Assembly: GCA_017540945.1 (NCBI GenBank)
Contig: JAFYAB010000108.1
Span: 1-31,400, forward strand
Length of the DNA: 31,400 nt
Source of the DNA: Oscillospiraceae bacterium
Lineage (GTDB): Bacteria; Bacillota_A; Clostridia; Oscillospirales; Oscillospiraceae
Direction of reading: 5' to 3'
Shown here piece by piece: positions 24,193-31,303 of this stretch. The notes under the pieces are model-generated. The model saw only the letters and a list, made by a program, of their open reading frames with translations, was not told the DNA's origin and did not search any database. The position numbers and the translations under genes were made by a program. The first letter of the stretch is position 1. Each line of letters begins with the position of its first letter.

Positions 24193-25088
24193 GGCATCAG
24201 GCAACAGGAGCTGCGGAACTCGTTTCCGGGCCTGTCGTCCTGCGGGAAACGGCGCCGGGGAAGCTGAACCTGACGCTGGATATTCTGGGCAAACGGCCCG
24301 ACGGCTATCATGAGCTGGAGATGGTCATGTGTTCCGTTTCCCTCAGCGATGAGCTGACGCTCACGCTGGGTACCGGCAAGCCCTGGGCGGTCAGCTGTGA
24401 CCGCCCGGGGATCCCGGCGGGAGAAGACAATCTCTGCTGGAAGGCCGCCCGGGTCTACTGTGAGGCCGCGGGCGTGGACCCGAGGGGACTGACGATCCGT
24501 ATTGAGAAGAAGATCCCCGTCCAGGCGGGGATGGCCGGGGGCAGCAGCGATGCCGCCGCCGTACTTCGTGCGCTCAATCGGCACTACAGGCGCTGCTCAG
24601 ACGAAGAATTGCGGACCATCGGACTGCAGGTGGGAAGCGACGTGCCCTACTGTCTTTTCGGCGGAGTGGCCCTCGCCAGGGGCCGGGGCGAGCTTCTGAC
24701 CCGGCTGGCACCGCTGCCGGCGGAGCTCTGGTTCGTGCTGGCGAAGCCGGATTTCTCCGTCTCCACCCCGGCGCTCTTCCGGGAGATCGACGCAGCGGGC
24801 CTCGTCGTCCGCCCGGACACCCAGACCATGCTCCGGGCAATCGAGGCAGAAGACCGGAACGGCATCGGCGCCGCGCTGCAAAACGCCTTCGAGCCCCTGG
24901 TGGCCCGCCGGTACCCCATTGTGGAAAAGCTGCGTCAGGTGATGCTGGCGCACGAGGCCATCGGCGCCCGGCTCACCGGCACCGGCTCCGTGGTCTTCGG
25001 TCTCTACTGCAGTAAATTCAAAGCTGTTTCCGCCGCCCTGGAGCTCCGGGAGCTCTGTCCCGAGGTGTATCTCGCCGAAGCGATATAA
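24189..25088 (+). CDS. ispE: 4-(cytidine 5'-diphospho)-2-C-methyl-D-erythritol kinase
   Basis: IspE phosphorylates CDP-methylerythritol in the MEP route to isoprenoids. With a GTG start at 24189 it has 299 residues. K25 in APGKLNL is the expected N-terminal lysine, and the GHMP-kinase ATP motif PVQAGMAGGSSDAAA follows at about residues 104-118; LTGTGSVVFGLY lies near the C-terminus. There is no in-frame ATG before the conserved part. GTG at 24189 overlaps the DUF1015 stop (GTGA) with GGAAG five bases upstream, which suggests coupling. CTG at 24240 is the only other near-start. Residues 2-8 are encoded by a short 7-base array, so the N-terminal extension is probably not native to the fold. Confidence 0.93.
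   Translation: MRHQATGAAELVSGPVVLRETAPGKLNLTLDILGKRPDGYHELEMVMCSVSLSDELTLTLGTGKPWAVSCDRPGIPAGEDNLCWKAARVYCEAAGVDPRGLTIRIEKKIPVQAGMAGGSSDAAAVLRALNRHYRRCSDEELRTIGLQVGSDVPYCLFGGVALARGRGELLTRLAPLPAELWFVLAKPDFSVSTPALFREIDAAGLVVRPDTQTMLRAIEAEDRNGIGAALQNAFEPLVARRYPIVEKLRQVMLAHEAIGARLTGTGSVVFGLYCSKFKAVSAALELRELCPEVYLAEAI
24193..24213 (+). repeat. Short 7-base array at the ispE start
   Basis: GGCATCA, GGCAACA, GGAGCTG are three consecutive heptads starting just after the DUF1015 stop. They match the unit at 17135-17162 and encode the first residues of IspE. Confidence 0.5.
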
Positions 25089-25108
25089 TACAGTAAAAGG
25101 CAAAAAAG

Positions 25109-25134
25109 CAAGAGGTATCCGAGGATACCTCTTG
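25109..25134. terminator. Bidirectional terminator between ispE and the dehydrogenase gene
   Basis: A 12-bp stem (CAAGAGGTATCC with GGATACCTCTTG) with a tight loop is followed by TTTTT on the plus strand and by TTTTTTG on the minus strand. It sits between two convergent genes. Confidence 0.92.
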
Positions 25135-25147
25135 TTTTTCTGCTCCG

Positions 25148-26116
25148 CTATGGGTTCACGACATTCCGGGGCTTCCCCTCCGCGAAGGCGCGGATGTTGG
25201 AGGCCACCAGCTCAATGAGGCGGGCCCGGGTCTCCCGGGGCGCCCAGCCGATGTGGGGCGTCAGATAGGCGTGGGGCGCGGACAAGAGCGGGTTGTCCGG
25301 ACGGATGGGTTCTGCGGCGAAGGCGTCCTGCCCCAGGGCCCGAAGCTTGCCGCTGCGCAGGGCCGCGGCCACGTCCTCCTCCACGATCAGAGCCCCGCGG
25401 GAGGTGTTGATCAGGATCGCCCCGTCCTTCATTTTCGCCAGGGCGTTCCGGTCGATCATTCTCCGGCTGTCCTCGTTCAGGGGGCAGTGGAGGGACACGA
25501 TATCCGAGCGGCGCAGCAGCTCGTCCAAGCTTACAAAGCGCGTACGCGCGTCCTCCAGCTCGGGCTTGTAATGGCGGGAATGGAACAGGAGCTCCGCGCC
25601 CATGGCCTTTACGATCCGGCCGAAGGCCTGGCCGATGGCGCCGTAGCCGATGATGCCTACAGTCTTTCCGGCGATCTCCGTCAGCCCCGGGGCGACCCGG
25701 CAGAAGTAGGCGTTGTCGGTCCAGGCGCCCTGGTGGACAGCGGCGTCATGCTTCCCCACCTGGGTGCAGATCTCCAGCAGCAGGGCAGCGGCCAGCTGGG
25801 AGACGGCATGGGAGGAGTAGCCCGGCGCGTTGCAGACCAGGACCCCCCGCTCCCTGGCGGCCTCGATGTCAATGTTGTTGAAGCCGGTGGCAAAGAGGGT
25901 GATGAGCCTCAGCTCCGGGCAGGCCTCCAGGAGCTCCCGGGTAATGCTGGGCTTGTCCAGTATCACCACCTCCGCGCCGGCCATCCGGGCAGCCAGTTCC
26001 TCCGGGGCGGTGGTGGGATAGACGGTCAGATCGCCCAGAGCCTCGATGGGCCCCCAGCTCAGGTCGCCGGGGTTGGTGCGCTGGCCGTCCAGAATGACGA
26101 TTTTCAGATTCCGCAT
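25148..26116 (-). CDS. D-2-hydroxyacid dehydrogenase (glycerate dehydrogenase/hydroxypyruvate reductase-like)
   Basis: The 322-residue protein is an NAD(P)-dependent oxidoreductase that should interconvert a 2-keto acid and its D-hydroxy acid. The nucleotide-binding motif GYGAIGQAFG lies around residues 148-157. The catalytic residues are all present: R in NTSRGALI, E in FAAEP and H in LTPHIGW. The N-terminal catalytic half (FATGFNNID, NAPGYSSHAVSQLA) resembles glycerate dehydrogenase more than lactate dehydrogenase or SerA; there is no ACT domain. The start at 26116 has AAGGAGG seven bases upstream. It follows a small membrane protein by 36 bases on the same strand. Substrate remains a family inference. 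Confidence 0.9.
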   Translation of the reverse strand: MRNLKIVILDGQRTNPGDLSWGPIEALGDLTVYPTTAPEELAARMAGAEVVILDKPSITRELLEACPELRLITLFATGFNNIDIEAARERGVLVCNAPGYSSHAVSQLAAALLLEICTQVGKHDAAVHQGAWTDNAYFCRVAPGLTEIAGKTVGIIGYGAIGQAFGRIVKAMGAELLFHSRHYKPELEDARTRFVSLDELLRRSDIVSLHCPLNEDSRRMIDRNALAKMKDGAILINTSRGALIVEEDVAAALRSGKLRALGQDAFAAEPIRPDNPLLSAPHAYLTPHIGWAPRETRARLIELVASNIRAFAEGKPRNVVNP

Positions 26117-26152
26117 GTGAATCCTCCTTCTGTGCAAGGGAGCGGCGTTTCC

Positions 26153-26533
26153 TTACCAGAAGCGCTTCGCCGCTTGATTGATAAAAACCACATACCACAC
26201 AAAGAGCGGCATAAACAGGATCAGGGACAGGCCGTGCTCCAGCCAGGCGGGGAGACCGGACAGCAGATCCGTCAGGGCATGGACCAGCACAAAGGCCGCC
26301 AGCAGCAGGCAGACAATGGCGAAGGCAATCATCCGGGGCGTGATGAAGGCCACGAAGCCCACCAGGTCCTTGCAGCTCTCCGGCTTGCAGTTGGCCGGAT
26401 AGAGAAAGCGATTTGCCGTGAGCTCATAGCTCCGGTTGAGCCGGATCACTGCGATCAGGATGCTGACGCCCACCCAGATCAGGAGGGCCGCCATGGCGAA
26501 GGAGAAGAGCTCCGTGGAGCTGAATTGCGGCAT
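26153..26533 (-). CDS. Hypothetical membrane protein
   Basis: The 126-residue protein is not one I recognise. It has three likely membrane helices: residues about 11-31, 67-89 and 98-118. Between the first and second lies a hydrophilic stretch with two cysteines (NCKPESC). It has no lipobox or obvious enzymatic motif. An AGGTGG site lies four bases before the ATG at 26533. It is the first gene of a two-gene transcript with the hydroxyacid dehydrogenase and is divergent from mnmE, sharing a 129-base intergenic region. Confidence 0.75.
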   Translation of the reverse strand: MPQFSSTELFSFAMAALLIWVGVSILIAVIRLNRSYELTANRFLYPANCKPESCKDLVGFVAFITPRMIAFAIVCLLLAAFVLVHALTDLLSGLPAWLEHGLSLILFMPLFVWYVVFINQAAKRFW

Positions 26534-26602
26534 GAAACCACCTGCTTTCCTTGTTTTTTGTTATTGTAGCAGACGCCGAAGGAAAAAGCAACCGAAAAGG
26601 GC

Positions 26603-26631
26603 TTGTTTTGCGGCGCATTTGCGGATATAAT
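26603..26631 (+). promoter_or_regulatory. Promoter of mnmE
   Basis: TTGTTT (26603-26608) and a perfect TATAAT (26626-26631) are exactly 17 bases apart, 31 bases before the mnmE start. Confidence 0.82.
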
Positions 26632-26662
26632 AGGGCAAACGCAAGCGAAAGGGGGCATCTGT

Positions 26663-28024
26663 ATGAGCGATGTCATTGCGGCGATTGCCACCGGCAGGCA
26701 GCCCAGCGCCGTGGGGATCCTGCGGCTGTCCGGAGCGGACTGCGCCGCGCTGGCGGGAAAGGTCTTCACACCGAAGAACGGGAAGCCTCTCGCGGAAGCT
26801 CCGAAGCGGAAGCTGGTGCTGGGGACTCTCTTCGACGTCAAGGGCCGGGAGATCGATCACTGTCTGGCGGTCCGCAGCACCGGGCCCTGTTCCTACACCG
26901 GTGAGGACACGGTGGAGCTCCAGTGTCACGGCTCCCCCGCCGTGCTGACGGCGGGCCTGGAGGCTCTGTGCAGAGCCGGCGCCCGGCTCGCCGGGCCCGG
27001 GGAGTTCACCCAGCGGGCCTTTCTCAACGGACGAATGGACCTGACCGGGGCCGAGGCGGTCATCGACCTGATCGAAGCCCAGACCGCCGACATGGCCGCC
27101 AATGCCGCCGCCCAGGTGGGAGGCGCCCTGCACCGACGTCTCTCCCCCATCTTCGAGGAGCTGACGGACATCTGCAGCCACTACCACGCGGTGCTGGACT
27201 ACCCGGATGAGGACATCCCCGACTTTCGGCTTTCCGACTACGAGCAGCAGCTCCGAACGGACCGGGACCAGCTTCTCTGGCTTCGCGACACCGCGGACCG
27301 GGGCCGCATTCTGAAGCAGGGCGTGAAAATCACCCTGGTGGGCAAGCCCAACGCGGGCAAGTCCTCCCTGTTGAACGCCCTGGTGGGCTACGACCGGGTC
27401 ATCGTCACCGAGATCCCCGGCACCACCCGGGACACGGTGGAGGAGGTCGCCCGCTTCGGCCGGGTCCTGGCCCGGATCACCGACACCGCCGGCATCCGGA
27501 ACACGGAGGATCGGGTGGAGGCCCTGGGCGTGGAGCGCTCCCGGGCTGCCGCGGAGCAGGCGGATTTGGCGATCTTTGTCTGCGATTCCGCCCAGCCCCT
27601 GGACGAGGAGGACCGCCAGGCCATGGCCGCCGCCCGGGAGGCGAAGCGGGCCATTGCCGTGATGAACAAGACAGATTTGCCCCAGCGGGTCTTCCGGGTC
27701 CAGCTGCCCTTTGAGCCTATCTTCTCCGTCTCCGCCGTCCGCGGCGACGGGCTGGAGAAGCTCTGCGGCTGGATCGAGACCGCTTTCGGCGCGGATCTGC
27801 CCTGTGACGGTTCCATCCTTACCAACACCCGTCAGGCTGAGGCCGTGGGCAGGGCCGCGGAGGCCATAGACCGGGCTTTGGAGGCTATGGAAGCCGGGAT
27901 TACCCCCGACGCAGTGCTGACGGAGCTGGAGGCAGCCCTGGAAGCCCTGGGCGAGCTGACCGGCCGGACGGTACGGGAGGATATCACGCAGAGGATTTTC
28001 CAACGCTTTTGCGTTGGAAAATAG
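26663..28024 (+). CDS. mnmE: tRNA uridine-5-carboxymethylaminomethyl(34) synthesis GTPase MnmE
   Basis: With MnmG, MnmE modifies the wobble uridine of several tRNAs. The 453-residue protein starts DVIAAIATG and has the tetrahydrofolate-binding N-terminal domain, the inserted G domain with P-loop GKPNAGKS at 227-234, switch motif DTAGIR, and MNKTD as the guanine-specificity motif. The C-terminus ends FCVGK with the catalytic C451. The ATG at 26663 is chosen over an earlier one in the same frame (26603) because that one overlaps the promoter. A perfect 11-bp hairpin (27996-28021) spans the last codons and the stop. mnmG, often the next gene, is not here; a repeat-rich gap follows. Confidence 0.96.
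   Translation: MSDVIAAIATGRQPSAVGILRLSGADCAALAGKVFTPKNGKPLAEAPKRKLVLGTLFDVKGREIDHCLAVRSTGPCSYTGEDTVELQCHGSPAVLTAGLEALCRAGARLAGPGEFTQRAFLNGRMDLTGAEAVIDLIEAQTADMAANAAAQVGGALHRRLSPIFEELTDICSHYHAVLDYPDEDIPDFRLSDYEQQLRTDRDQLLWLRDTADRGRILKQGVKITLVGKPNAGKSSLLNALVGYDRVIVTEIPGTTRDTVEEVARFGRVLARITDTAGIRNTEDRVEALGVERSRAAAEQADLAIFVCDSAQPLDEEDRQAMAAAREAKRAIAVMNKTDLPQRVFRVQLPFEPIFSVSAVRGDGLEKLCGWIETAFGADLPCDGSILTNTRQAEAVGRAAEAIDRALEAMEAGITPDAVLTELEAALEALGELTGRTVREDITQRIFQRFCVGK
27996..28021 (+). terminator. Hairpin spanning the mnmE stop codon
   Basis: TTTTCCAACGC (27996-28006) pairs perfectly with 28011-28021 across a TTTT loop. It covers the codons of the catalytic FCVGK tail. No T run follows, so it may be a weak terminator or an RNA 3'-end stabiliser. 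Confidence 0.45.
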
Positions 28025-28080
28025 GGATTACGAGTTCAGGATCAGGGTGGGGTATGGGTAGAGAACAGGGCACCACGCCC

Positions 28081-28139
28081 GTAGGGGTGCTCATTGAGCG
28101 CCCGCAGCCCCCGCCCGCAGCGCGGGCAATCTGCCCGCC
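28081..28139 (+). repeat. GTAG palindrome plus GCGGGCA palindrome
   Basis: The first is 28081-28103 (GTAG, stem GGGTGCTCA / TGAGCGCCC), the same stem type as 1168-1190 with one G-T pair. The second is 28117-28139 (GCAG foot, GCGGGCA / TGCCCGC), the type found at 3088-3296. Confidence 0.82.
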
Positions 28140-28148
28140 ATCCCGTGT

Positions 28149-28272
28149 GTAGGGACAAGCATTGCTTGTCCGGTCGCCGGGACGGCGACATTTGCCGTAA
28201 GGCAAATCGGATCATTTGCGCACACAAACGCCGCATGCTTCCCATGGGCGGACGAGCGATGCTCGTCCCTAC
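28149..28272 (-). repeat. Composite GTAG-hairpin element B (124 bp)
   Basis: The element has inverted end hairpins: GTAG plus GGACAAGCA / TGCTTGTCC at 28149-28171, and GGACGAGC / GCTCGTCC plus CTAC at 28250-28272. The core holds ATTTGCC-GTAA-GGCAAAT (28190-28207). Its reverse complement aligns along the core with element A at 1191-1262, sharing GAAGCA-GCG-CGTTTG and a CGGCAAAT dyad. The rest of the 28025-28436 gap shows no gene; 28273-28420 holds no clear promoter. Confidence 0.8.
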
Positions 28273-28436
28273 ATCCCCGCCTGTAACGGCGCCTCATACC
28301 CCGAAGCGACGCACAATGATATTCAACCTGACGCGAAGCGACACCTCAAGTCTCAGGTTTTCAGTATTCATTCTCTCTCCGCTCCATAGCAGAACAGGCC
28401 TGCCTGCCATTTCAAACACACAGGAGTATTCACTAT

Positions 28437-29570
28437 ATGAACGCATATTTCGACAATTCTGCAACGACAAAGCCCTGCCCTGAAGCAATCACCGCGATAA
28501 CAGAAGCATTGACGGATTGCTGGGGCAACCCCAGCTCCCTGCACGGGCTGGGGATCGAGGCCCACCGGCGGGTGGAGGCTGCCCGGCACTCCGTGGCAAA
28601 GGCCCTGGGAGCCGAACCGGATCGGGTGTTTTTCACCGCAGGGGGCACCGAGGCCGACAACTGGGCGGCGTTCTCCACGGCTCAGCGGCTGGGCAAGCGG
28701 GGCAGGCATATCGTCACGACGCAGATCGAGCACCACGCCATCCTGCATCCCATGAGGGAATTGGAGGCGCGGGGCTTTGAAGTAACATATCTCGCCCCGG
28801 AGGCCGACGGGACCGTGACGCTGGACGCCCTGCGAGCTGCCCTGCGGCCCGACACCATCCTGGTCAGCGTGATGATGGTAAACAACGAGGTGGGCTCCGT
28901 CATGCCCATCCAGAGCATGGCGAAGCTGACCCACCGACTGGCCCCCAACGCCCTCTTCCACACGGACGCGGTCCAGGGCTTTCTCAAGATTCCCTTCCGG
29001 GCCTCGAACCTGGAGGCCGATCTGATCTCCGTCAGCTCCCACAAGATCCACGGCCCCAAGGGGGCCGGGGCCCTGTTTATCCGCAAGGGGCTCTCCCTGC
29101 CGCCCTATCTGCACGGCGGCGGCCAGGAGAGCGGCTTCCGCTCCGGCACCGAGGCCGTGCCCAATATCCTGGGCTTTGGCGCAGCCTGCGAGGCGGCTCT
29201 GTCCGATCTGCGGGCGGATCTGGCTCGGGAGAACGCCCTGAAGGAGCGGCTGCGGGCCGGACTCGCGGCCATCGAAGGGGTGGTGCTCAACGGAGCCCAG
29301 ACCGCCCCTCACATCGTCAGCTTCGCCATCCCCGGCGTCCGCTCCCAGGGCATCATCAACTGCCTCCAGGACCGGGGCGTCTATGTCTCGGCGGGCTCTG
29401 CCTGCGCCAAGGGCCGCCGCAGCCACGTGCTGGAGGCCATGGGAATCGCCCCCGCCGTCATCGACGGTTCAGTGCGAGCTTCTTTGAGCCGATTTACGAC
29501 GGAGGCGGACGTGGAGGCGCTGCTGGCCGCCGTCCGGGAAGCCGTCCGGCGGTTGAAACAGCTGGGATAA
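28437..29570 (+). CDS. Cysteine desulfurase (NifS/IscS class)
   Basis: This PLP enzyme takes sulfur from cysteine for Fe-S clusters or tRNA thiolation. The 377-residue protein starts YFDNSATT, shows the PLP lysine K203 in SSHKIHGPKG, a conserved HTDAVQ segment, and the active-site C323 in SAGSACAKG on a fairly short loop. The short loop and the RRSHVLEAMG continuation resemble the Bacillota proteins that pair with ThiI for 4-thiouridine, but thiI is not in the window, so the role is not settled. AGGAG lies ten bases before the ATG at 28437. The TAA stop at 29568-29570 abuts exactly the start of the 156-bp repeat at 29571. Confidence 0.92.
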   Translation: MNAYFDNSATTKPCPEAITAITEALTDCWGNPSSLHGLGIEAHRRVEAARHSVAKALGAEPDRVFFTAGGTEADNWAAFSTAQRLGKRGRHIVTTQIEHHAILHPMRELEARGFEVTYLAPEADGTVTLDALRAALRPDTILVSVMMVNNEVGSVMPIQSMAKLTHRLAPNALFHTDAVQGFLKIPFRASNLEADLISVSSHKIHGPKGAGALFIRKGLSLPPYLHGGGQESGFRSGTEAVPNILGFGAACEAALSDLRADLARENALKERLRAGLAAIEGVVLNGAQTAPHIVSFAIPGVRSQGIINCLQDRGVYVSAGSACAKGRRSHVLEAMGIAPAVIDGSVRASLSRFTTEADVEALLAAVREAVRRLKQLG

Positions 29571-29746
29571 TTCGGATTTGTCGGGACGCCTTCCCCTTGG
29601 GGGGAAGGTGGCGCGAAGCGCCGGATGAGGGGAGGTATCGACGACAGAATCGCTCCGTAGGGGCCGAACTCGAAGAGTCACGAAGTATGCCCACATCGGC
29701 CCTATCCCGTATCGGTGTGAGGGCCGATGTGGGCATCGGCCCCTAC
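29571..29746 (+). repeat. 156-bp composite dispersed repeat, copy 2, with 20-base insertion
   Basis: This is the inverted counterpart of 50-205. It begins TTCGGATTTG directly after a stop codon, has the CCTTCCCC/GGGGAAGG and GGCGC/GCGCC dyads, then two facing GTAG hairpins (29657-29702 and 29721-29746). Removing the 20 bases at 29668-29687 restores the length and sequence of copy 1. Confidence 0.9.
29668..29687 (+). repeat. 20-base nested insertion, copy 2
   Basis: The segment is identical to 4355-4374. Here it splits the left stem of a GGGCCGATG hairpin after GGGCCGA and before TG. In both places the host sequence before it ends in A and resumes with TG. Confidence 0.82.
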
Positions 29747-29856
29747 GGGCGTTTTCGCAACATCCCTGTAAATTCCGATTTTCCGCGCAACCAACCCCTC
29801 TGAAAAGTTGATTACCATTACAGAAGGCCTTCATCAAGCACGAAAGGAGCAGGCGT

Positions 29857-30417
29857 ATGGACGACGGGCGGATCGTGGAGCTTTTTCTGGCACGGGACGA
29901 GTCCGCCCTGGCCCTGGCAGCGGAGAAGTACGGCTCCCGGCTGCTGTCTCTGGCCCAAAACATCCTGGGCGACCCCGGCGAGGCCGAGGAGTGCCTGAAC
30001 GACGCCTGGCTGGAGGCCTGGCAGCACATCCCGCCCCACGAGCCCCGGGACTATCTCTTCCCCTTCCTGGCAAAGCTCGTCCGGGCCAGAGCGCTGAACC
30101 GCGTGAAGGCAAACGCCGCCGAAAAACGCAGCGCGGAGCTGGTGGCCCTTACGGACGAGCTGGCGGAGCTTCTGCGCTCCCCCGCGGATACGGAGGGCGA
30201 GGTCCGGGCCCGGGAGCTCAGCGAGGCCGTCAGCCGCTGGCTGCGCTCCGTCTCCGAGGAGAAGCGGCGGGTCTTCGTGCGCCGCTACTGGTACGCGGAG
30301 TCCCTGCGGCAGATCGCGGACCGGTACGGCATGAGCGAGGTCAAGCTGAAGTCTCTGCTGTGGCGCGCCCGCCGGGAGCTTGCAAAGCAACTGATGAAAG
30401 AGGGGTATTTACCATGA
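29857..30417 (+). CDS. ECF-type RNA polymerase sigma factor
   Basis: The 186-residue protein is a small sigma-70 relative with only regions 2 and 4. Region 2 spans about residues 8-75 (LAQNILGDPGEAEECLNDAWLEAW holds the core-binding and -10 recognition helices, with key residues D39, E42 and W49). Region 4 spans about 130-180, with helix-turn-helix LRQIADRYGMSEVKLKSLLWRAR-type sequence. AAAGGAG lies seven bases before the ATG at 29857. Its stop overlaps the next gene's ATG (ATGA), typical of a sigma/anti-sigma pair. A GCAACC at about 29797-29802 recalls an ECF -35 element, but no matching -10 was found. The target genes are unknown. Confidence 0.9.
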   Translation: MDDGRIVELFLARDESALALAAEKYGSRLLSLAQNILGDPGEAEECLNDAWLEAWQHIPPHEPRDYLFPFLAKLVRARALNRVKANAAEKRSAELVALTDELAELLRSPADTEGEVRARELSEAVSRWLRSVSEEKRRVFVRRYWYAESLRQIADRYGMSEVKLKSLLWRARRELAKQLMKEGYLP

Positions 30418-31244
30418 AGGAATTGGAATTCTTGGAGAAAATCAACGAGCTCGATCCGGCCCTGCTGGAGGATCGTCCCGCGCCTGTCCGGCACGTCGGG
30501 TTAAGGCTGATCCGGCGGATCGCCATTGCCGCGGCGGCTGTGCTGCTGCTGGGCGGTACGGTTTACGGCGTCGTCAGGGGGATCGAGCTGCGGAAAATCA
30601 GCCCCAGCAAGGATGAGGATGGCGTCGAGTCCAAAACGGAGCTGCCTCTGGTGAAGTGGAGCAGCTTCGAGGGTGAGATCAAAAACGTGGGCGAGGCCAT
30701 CGTCCAACAATACCGGGATTATGTTCCTGAGCCCATGTGGTCCTCCTACCTTGGAGACCCGGGCTCCAATACCCGGAGCTTCCAAAGCATCTCCGCAGCC
30801 ATGAAGTACATTGGCCTGCCGGGCTTGAAGGAGCCGAGCTTCCCCTTTGCCGAATACAAATGCAGCGTGACCGCCCACGGGGACGAGGAAGGCCGGGTCG
30901 ATTTCGTCAAGCTCTACGCCGAGCACATTGAATGGAACGACCTCAGCGCCCAGGAGGCCGTGACGGTGCTGACCGAGTACGCGAAGAAATCAGAGTACGT
31001 TTCCGGCGGGGTCTGGACCTGGGAATTCCCCCGGGACGTGGAATTCGCGAGCTATATGACCCCCGGCGGGAACGAGTGCCAGATCGTCGAGCTCCGGCCG
31101 GAGTATGACAACGACTATATGGGCCTCACCGGCTACGCCACCGTGGGCAGCGCCTTCTACGAGCTGAACCTGGGCGCGGTGCCGATGGAAAAGTACGAGC
31201 AAGCCCTGGAGATCCTGCATCAATGGGCCGACGCGCTGGATTGA
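30414..31244 (+). CDS. Putative membrane anti-sigma factor with uncharacterised outer domain
   Basis: The 276-residue protein has an acidic, helical N-terminus of about 30 residues (KELEFLEKINELDPALLED), a basic stretch (RLIRR) and one membrane helix at about residues 37-57. The other 215 residues should be outside the cell. That outer part is rich in aromatic and acidic residues, has few cysteines, and matches no family I know. The four-base overlap with the sigma gene suggests it controls that sigma factor; a short cytoplasmic helix is what would bind it. It lacks the HxxxCxxC zinc motif of many anti-sigma proteins, so the role is inferred from position and topology only. An in-frame upstream extension merely reads through the sigma gene in another frame. 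Confidence 0.78.
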   Translation: MKELEFLEKINELDPALLEDRPAPVRHVGLRLIRRIAIAAAAVLLLGGTVYGVVRGIELRKISPSKDEDGVESKTELPLVKWSSFEGEIKNVGEAIVQQYRDYVPEPMWSSYLGDPGSNTRSFQSISAAMKYIGLPGLKEPSFPFAEYKCSVTAHGDEEGRVDFVKLYAEHIEWNDLSAQEAVTVLTEYAKKSEYVSGGVWTWEFPRDVEFASYMTPGGNECQIVELRPEYDNDYMGLTGYATVGSAFYELNLGAVPMEKYEQALEILHQWADALD

Positions 31245-31253
31245 AGAAAAACC

Positions 31254-31289
31254 ACCGACTCTGTGTGTCGAACGGCGCACAGAGCCGGT
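31254..31289 (+). terminator. Hairpin after the sigma/anti-sigma pair
   Basis: ACCG-A-CTCTGTG (31254-31265) pairs with CACAGAG-C-CGGT (31278-31289), with one mismatch and a 12-base loop, then TTGTGTT. It starts ten bases beyond the stop codon. The T content after it is modest. Confidence 0.6.
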
Positions 31290-31303
31290 TTGTGTTCGGA
31301 CGA

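Noticed and set aside
28081..28272. Possible CRISPR array
   Set aside because: Palindromes differ in sequence and spacing, with no regular repeat-spacer pattern and no cas genes.
29797..29802. GCAACC as an ECF -35 element for autoregulation of the sigma gene
   Set aside because: No CGT-type -10 element occurs at 16-17 bases; kept only as a remark in the sigma factor entry.
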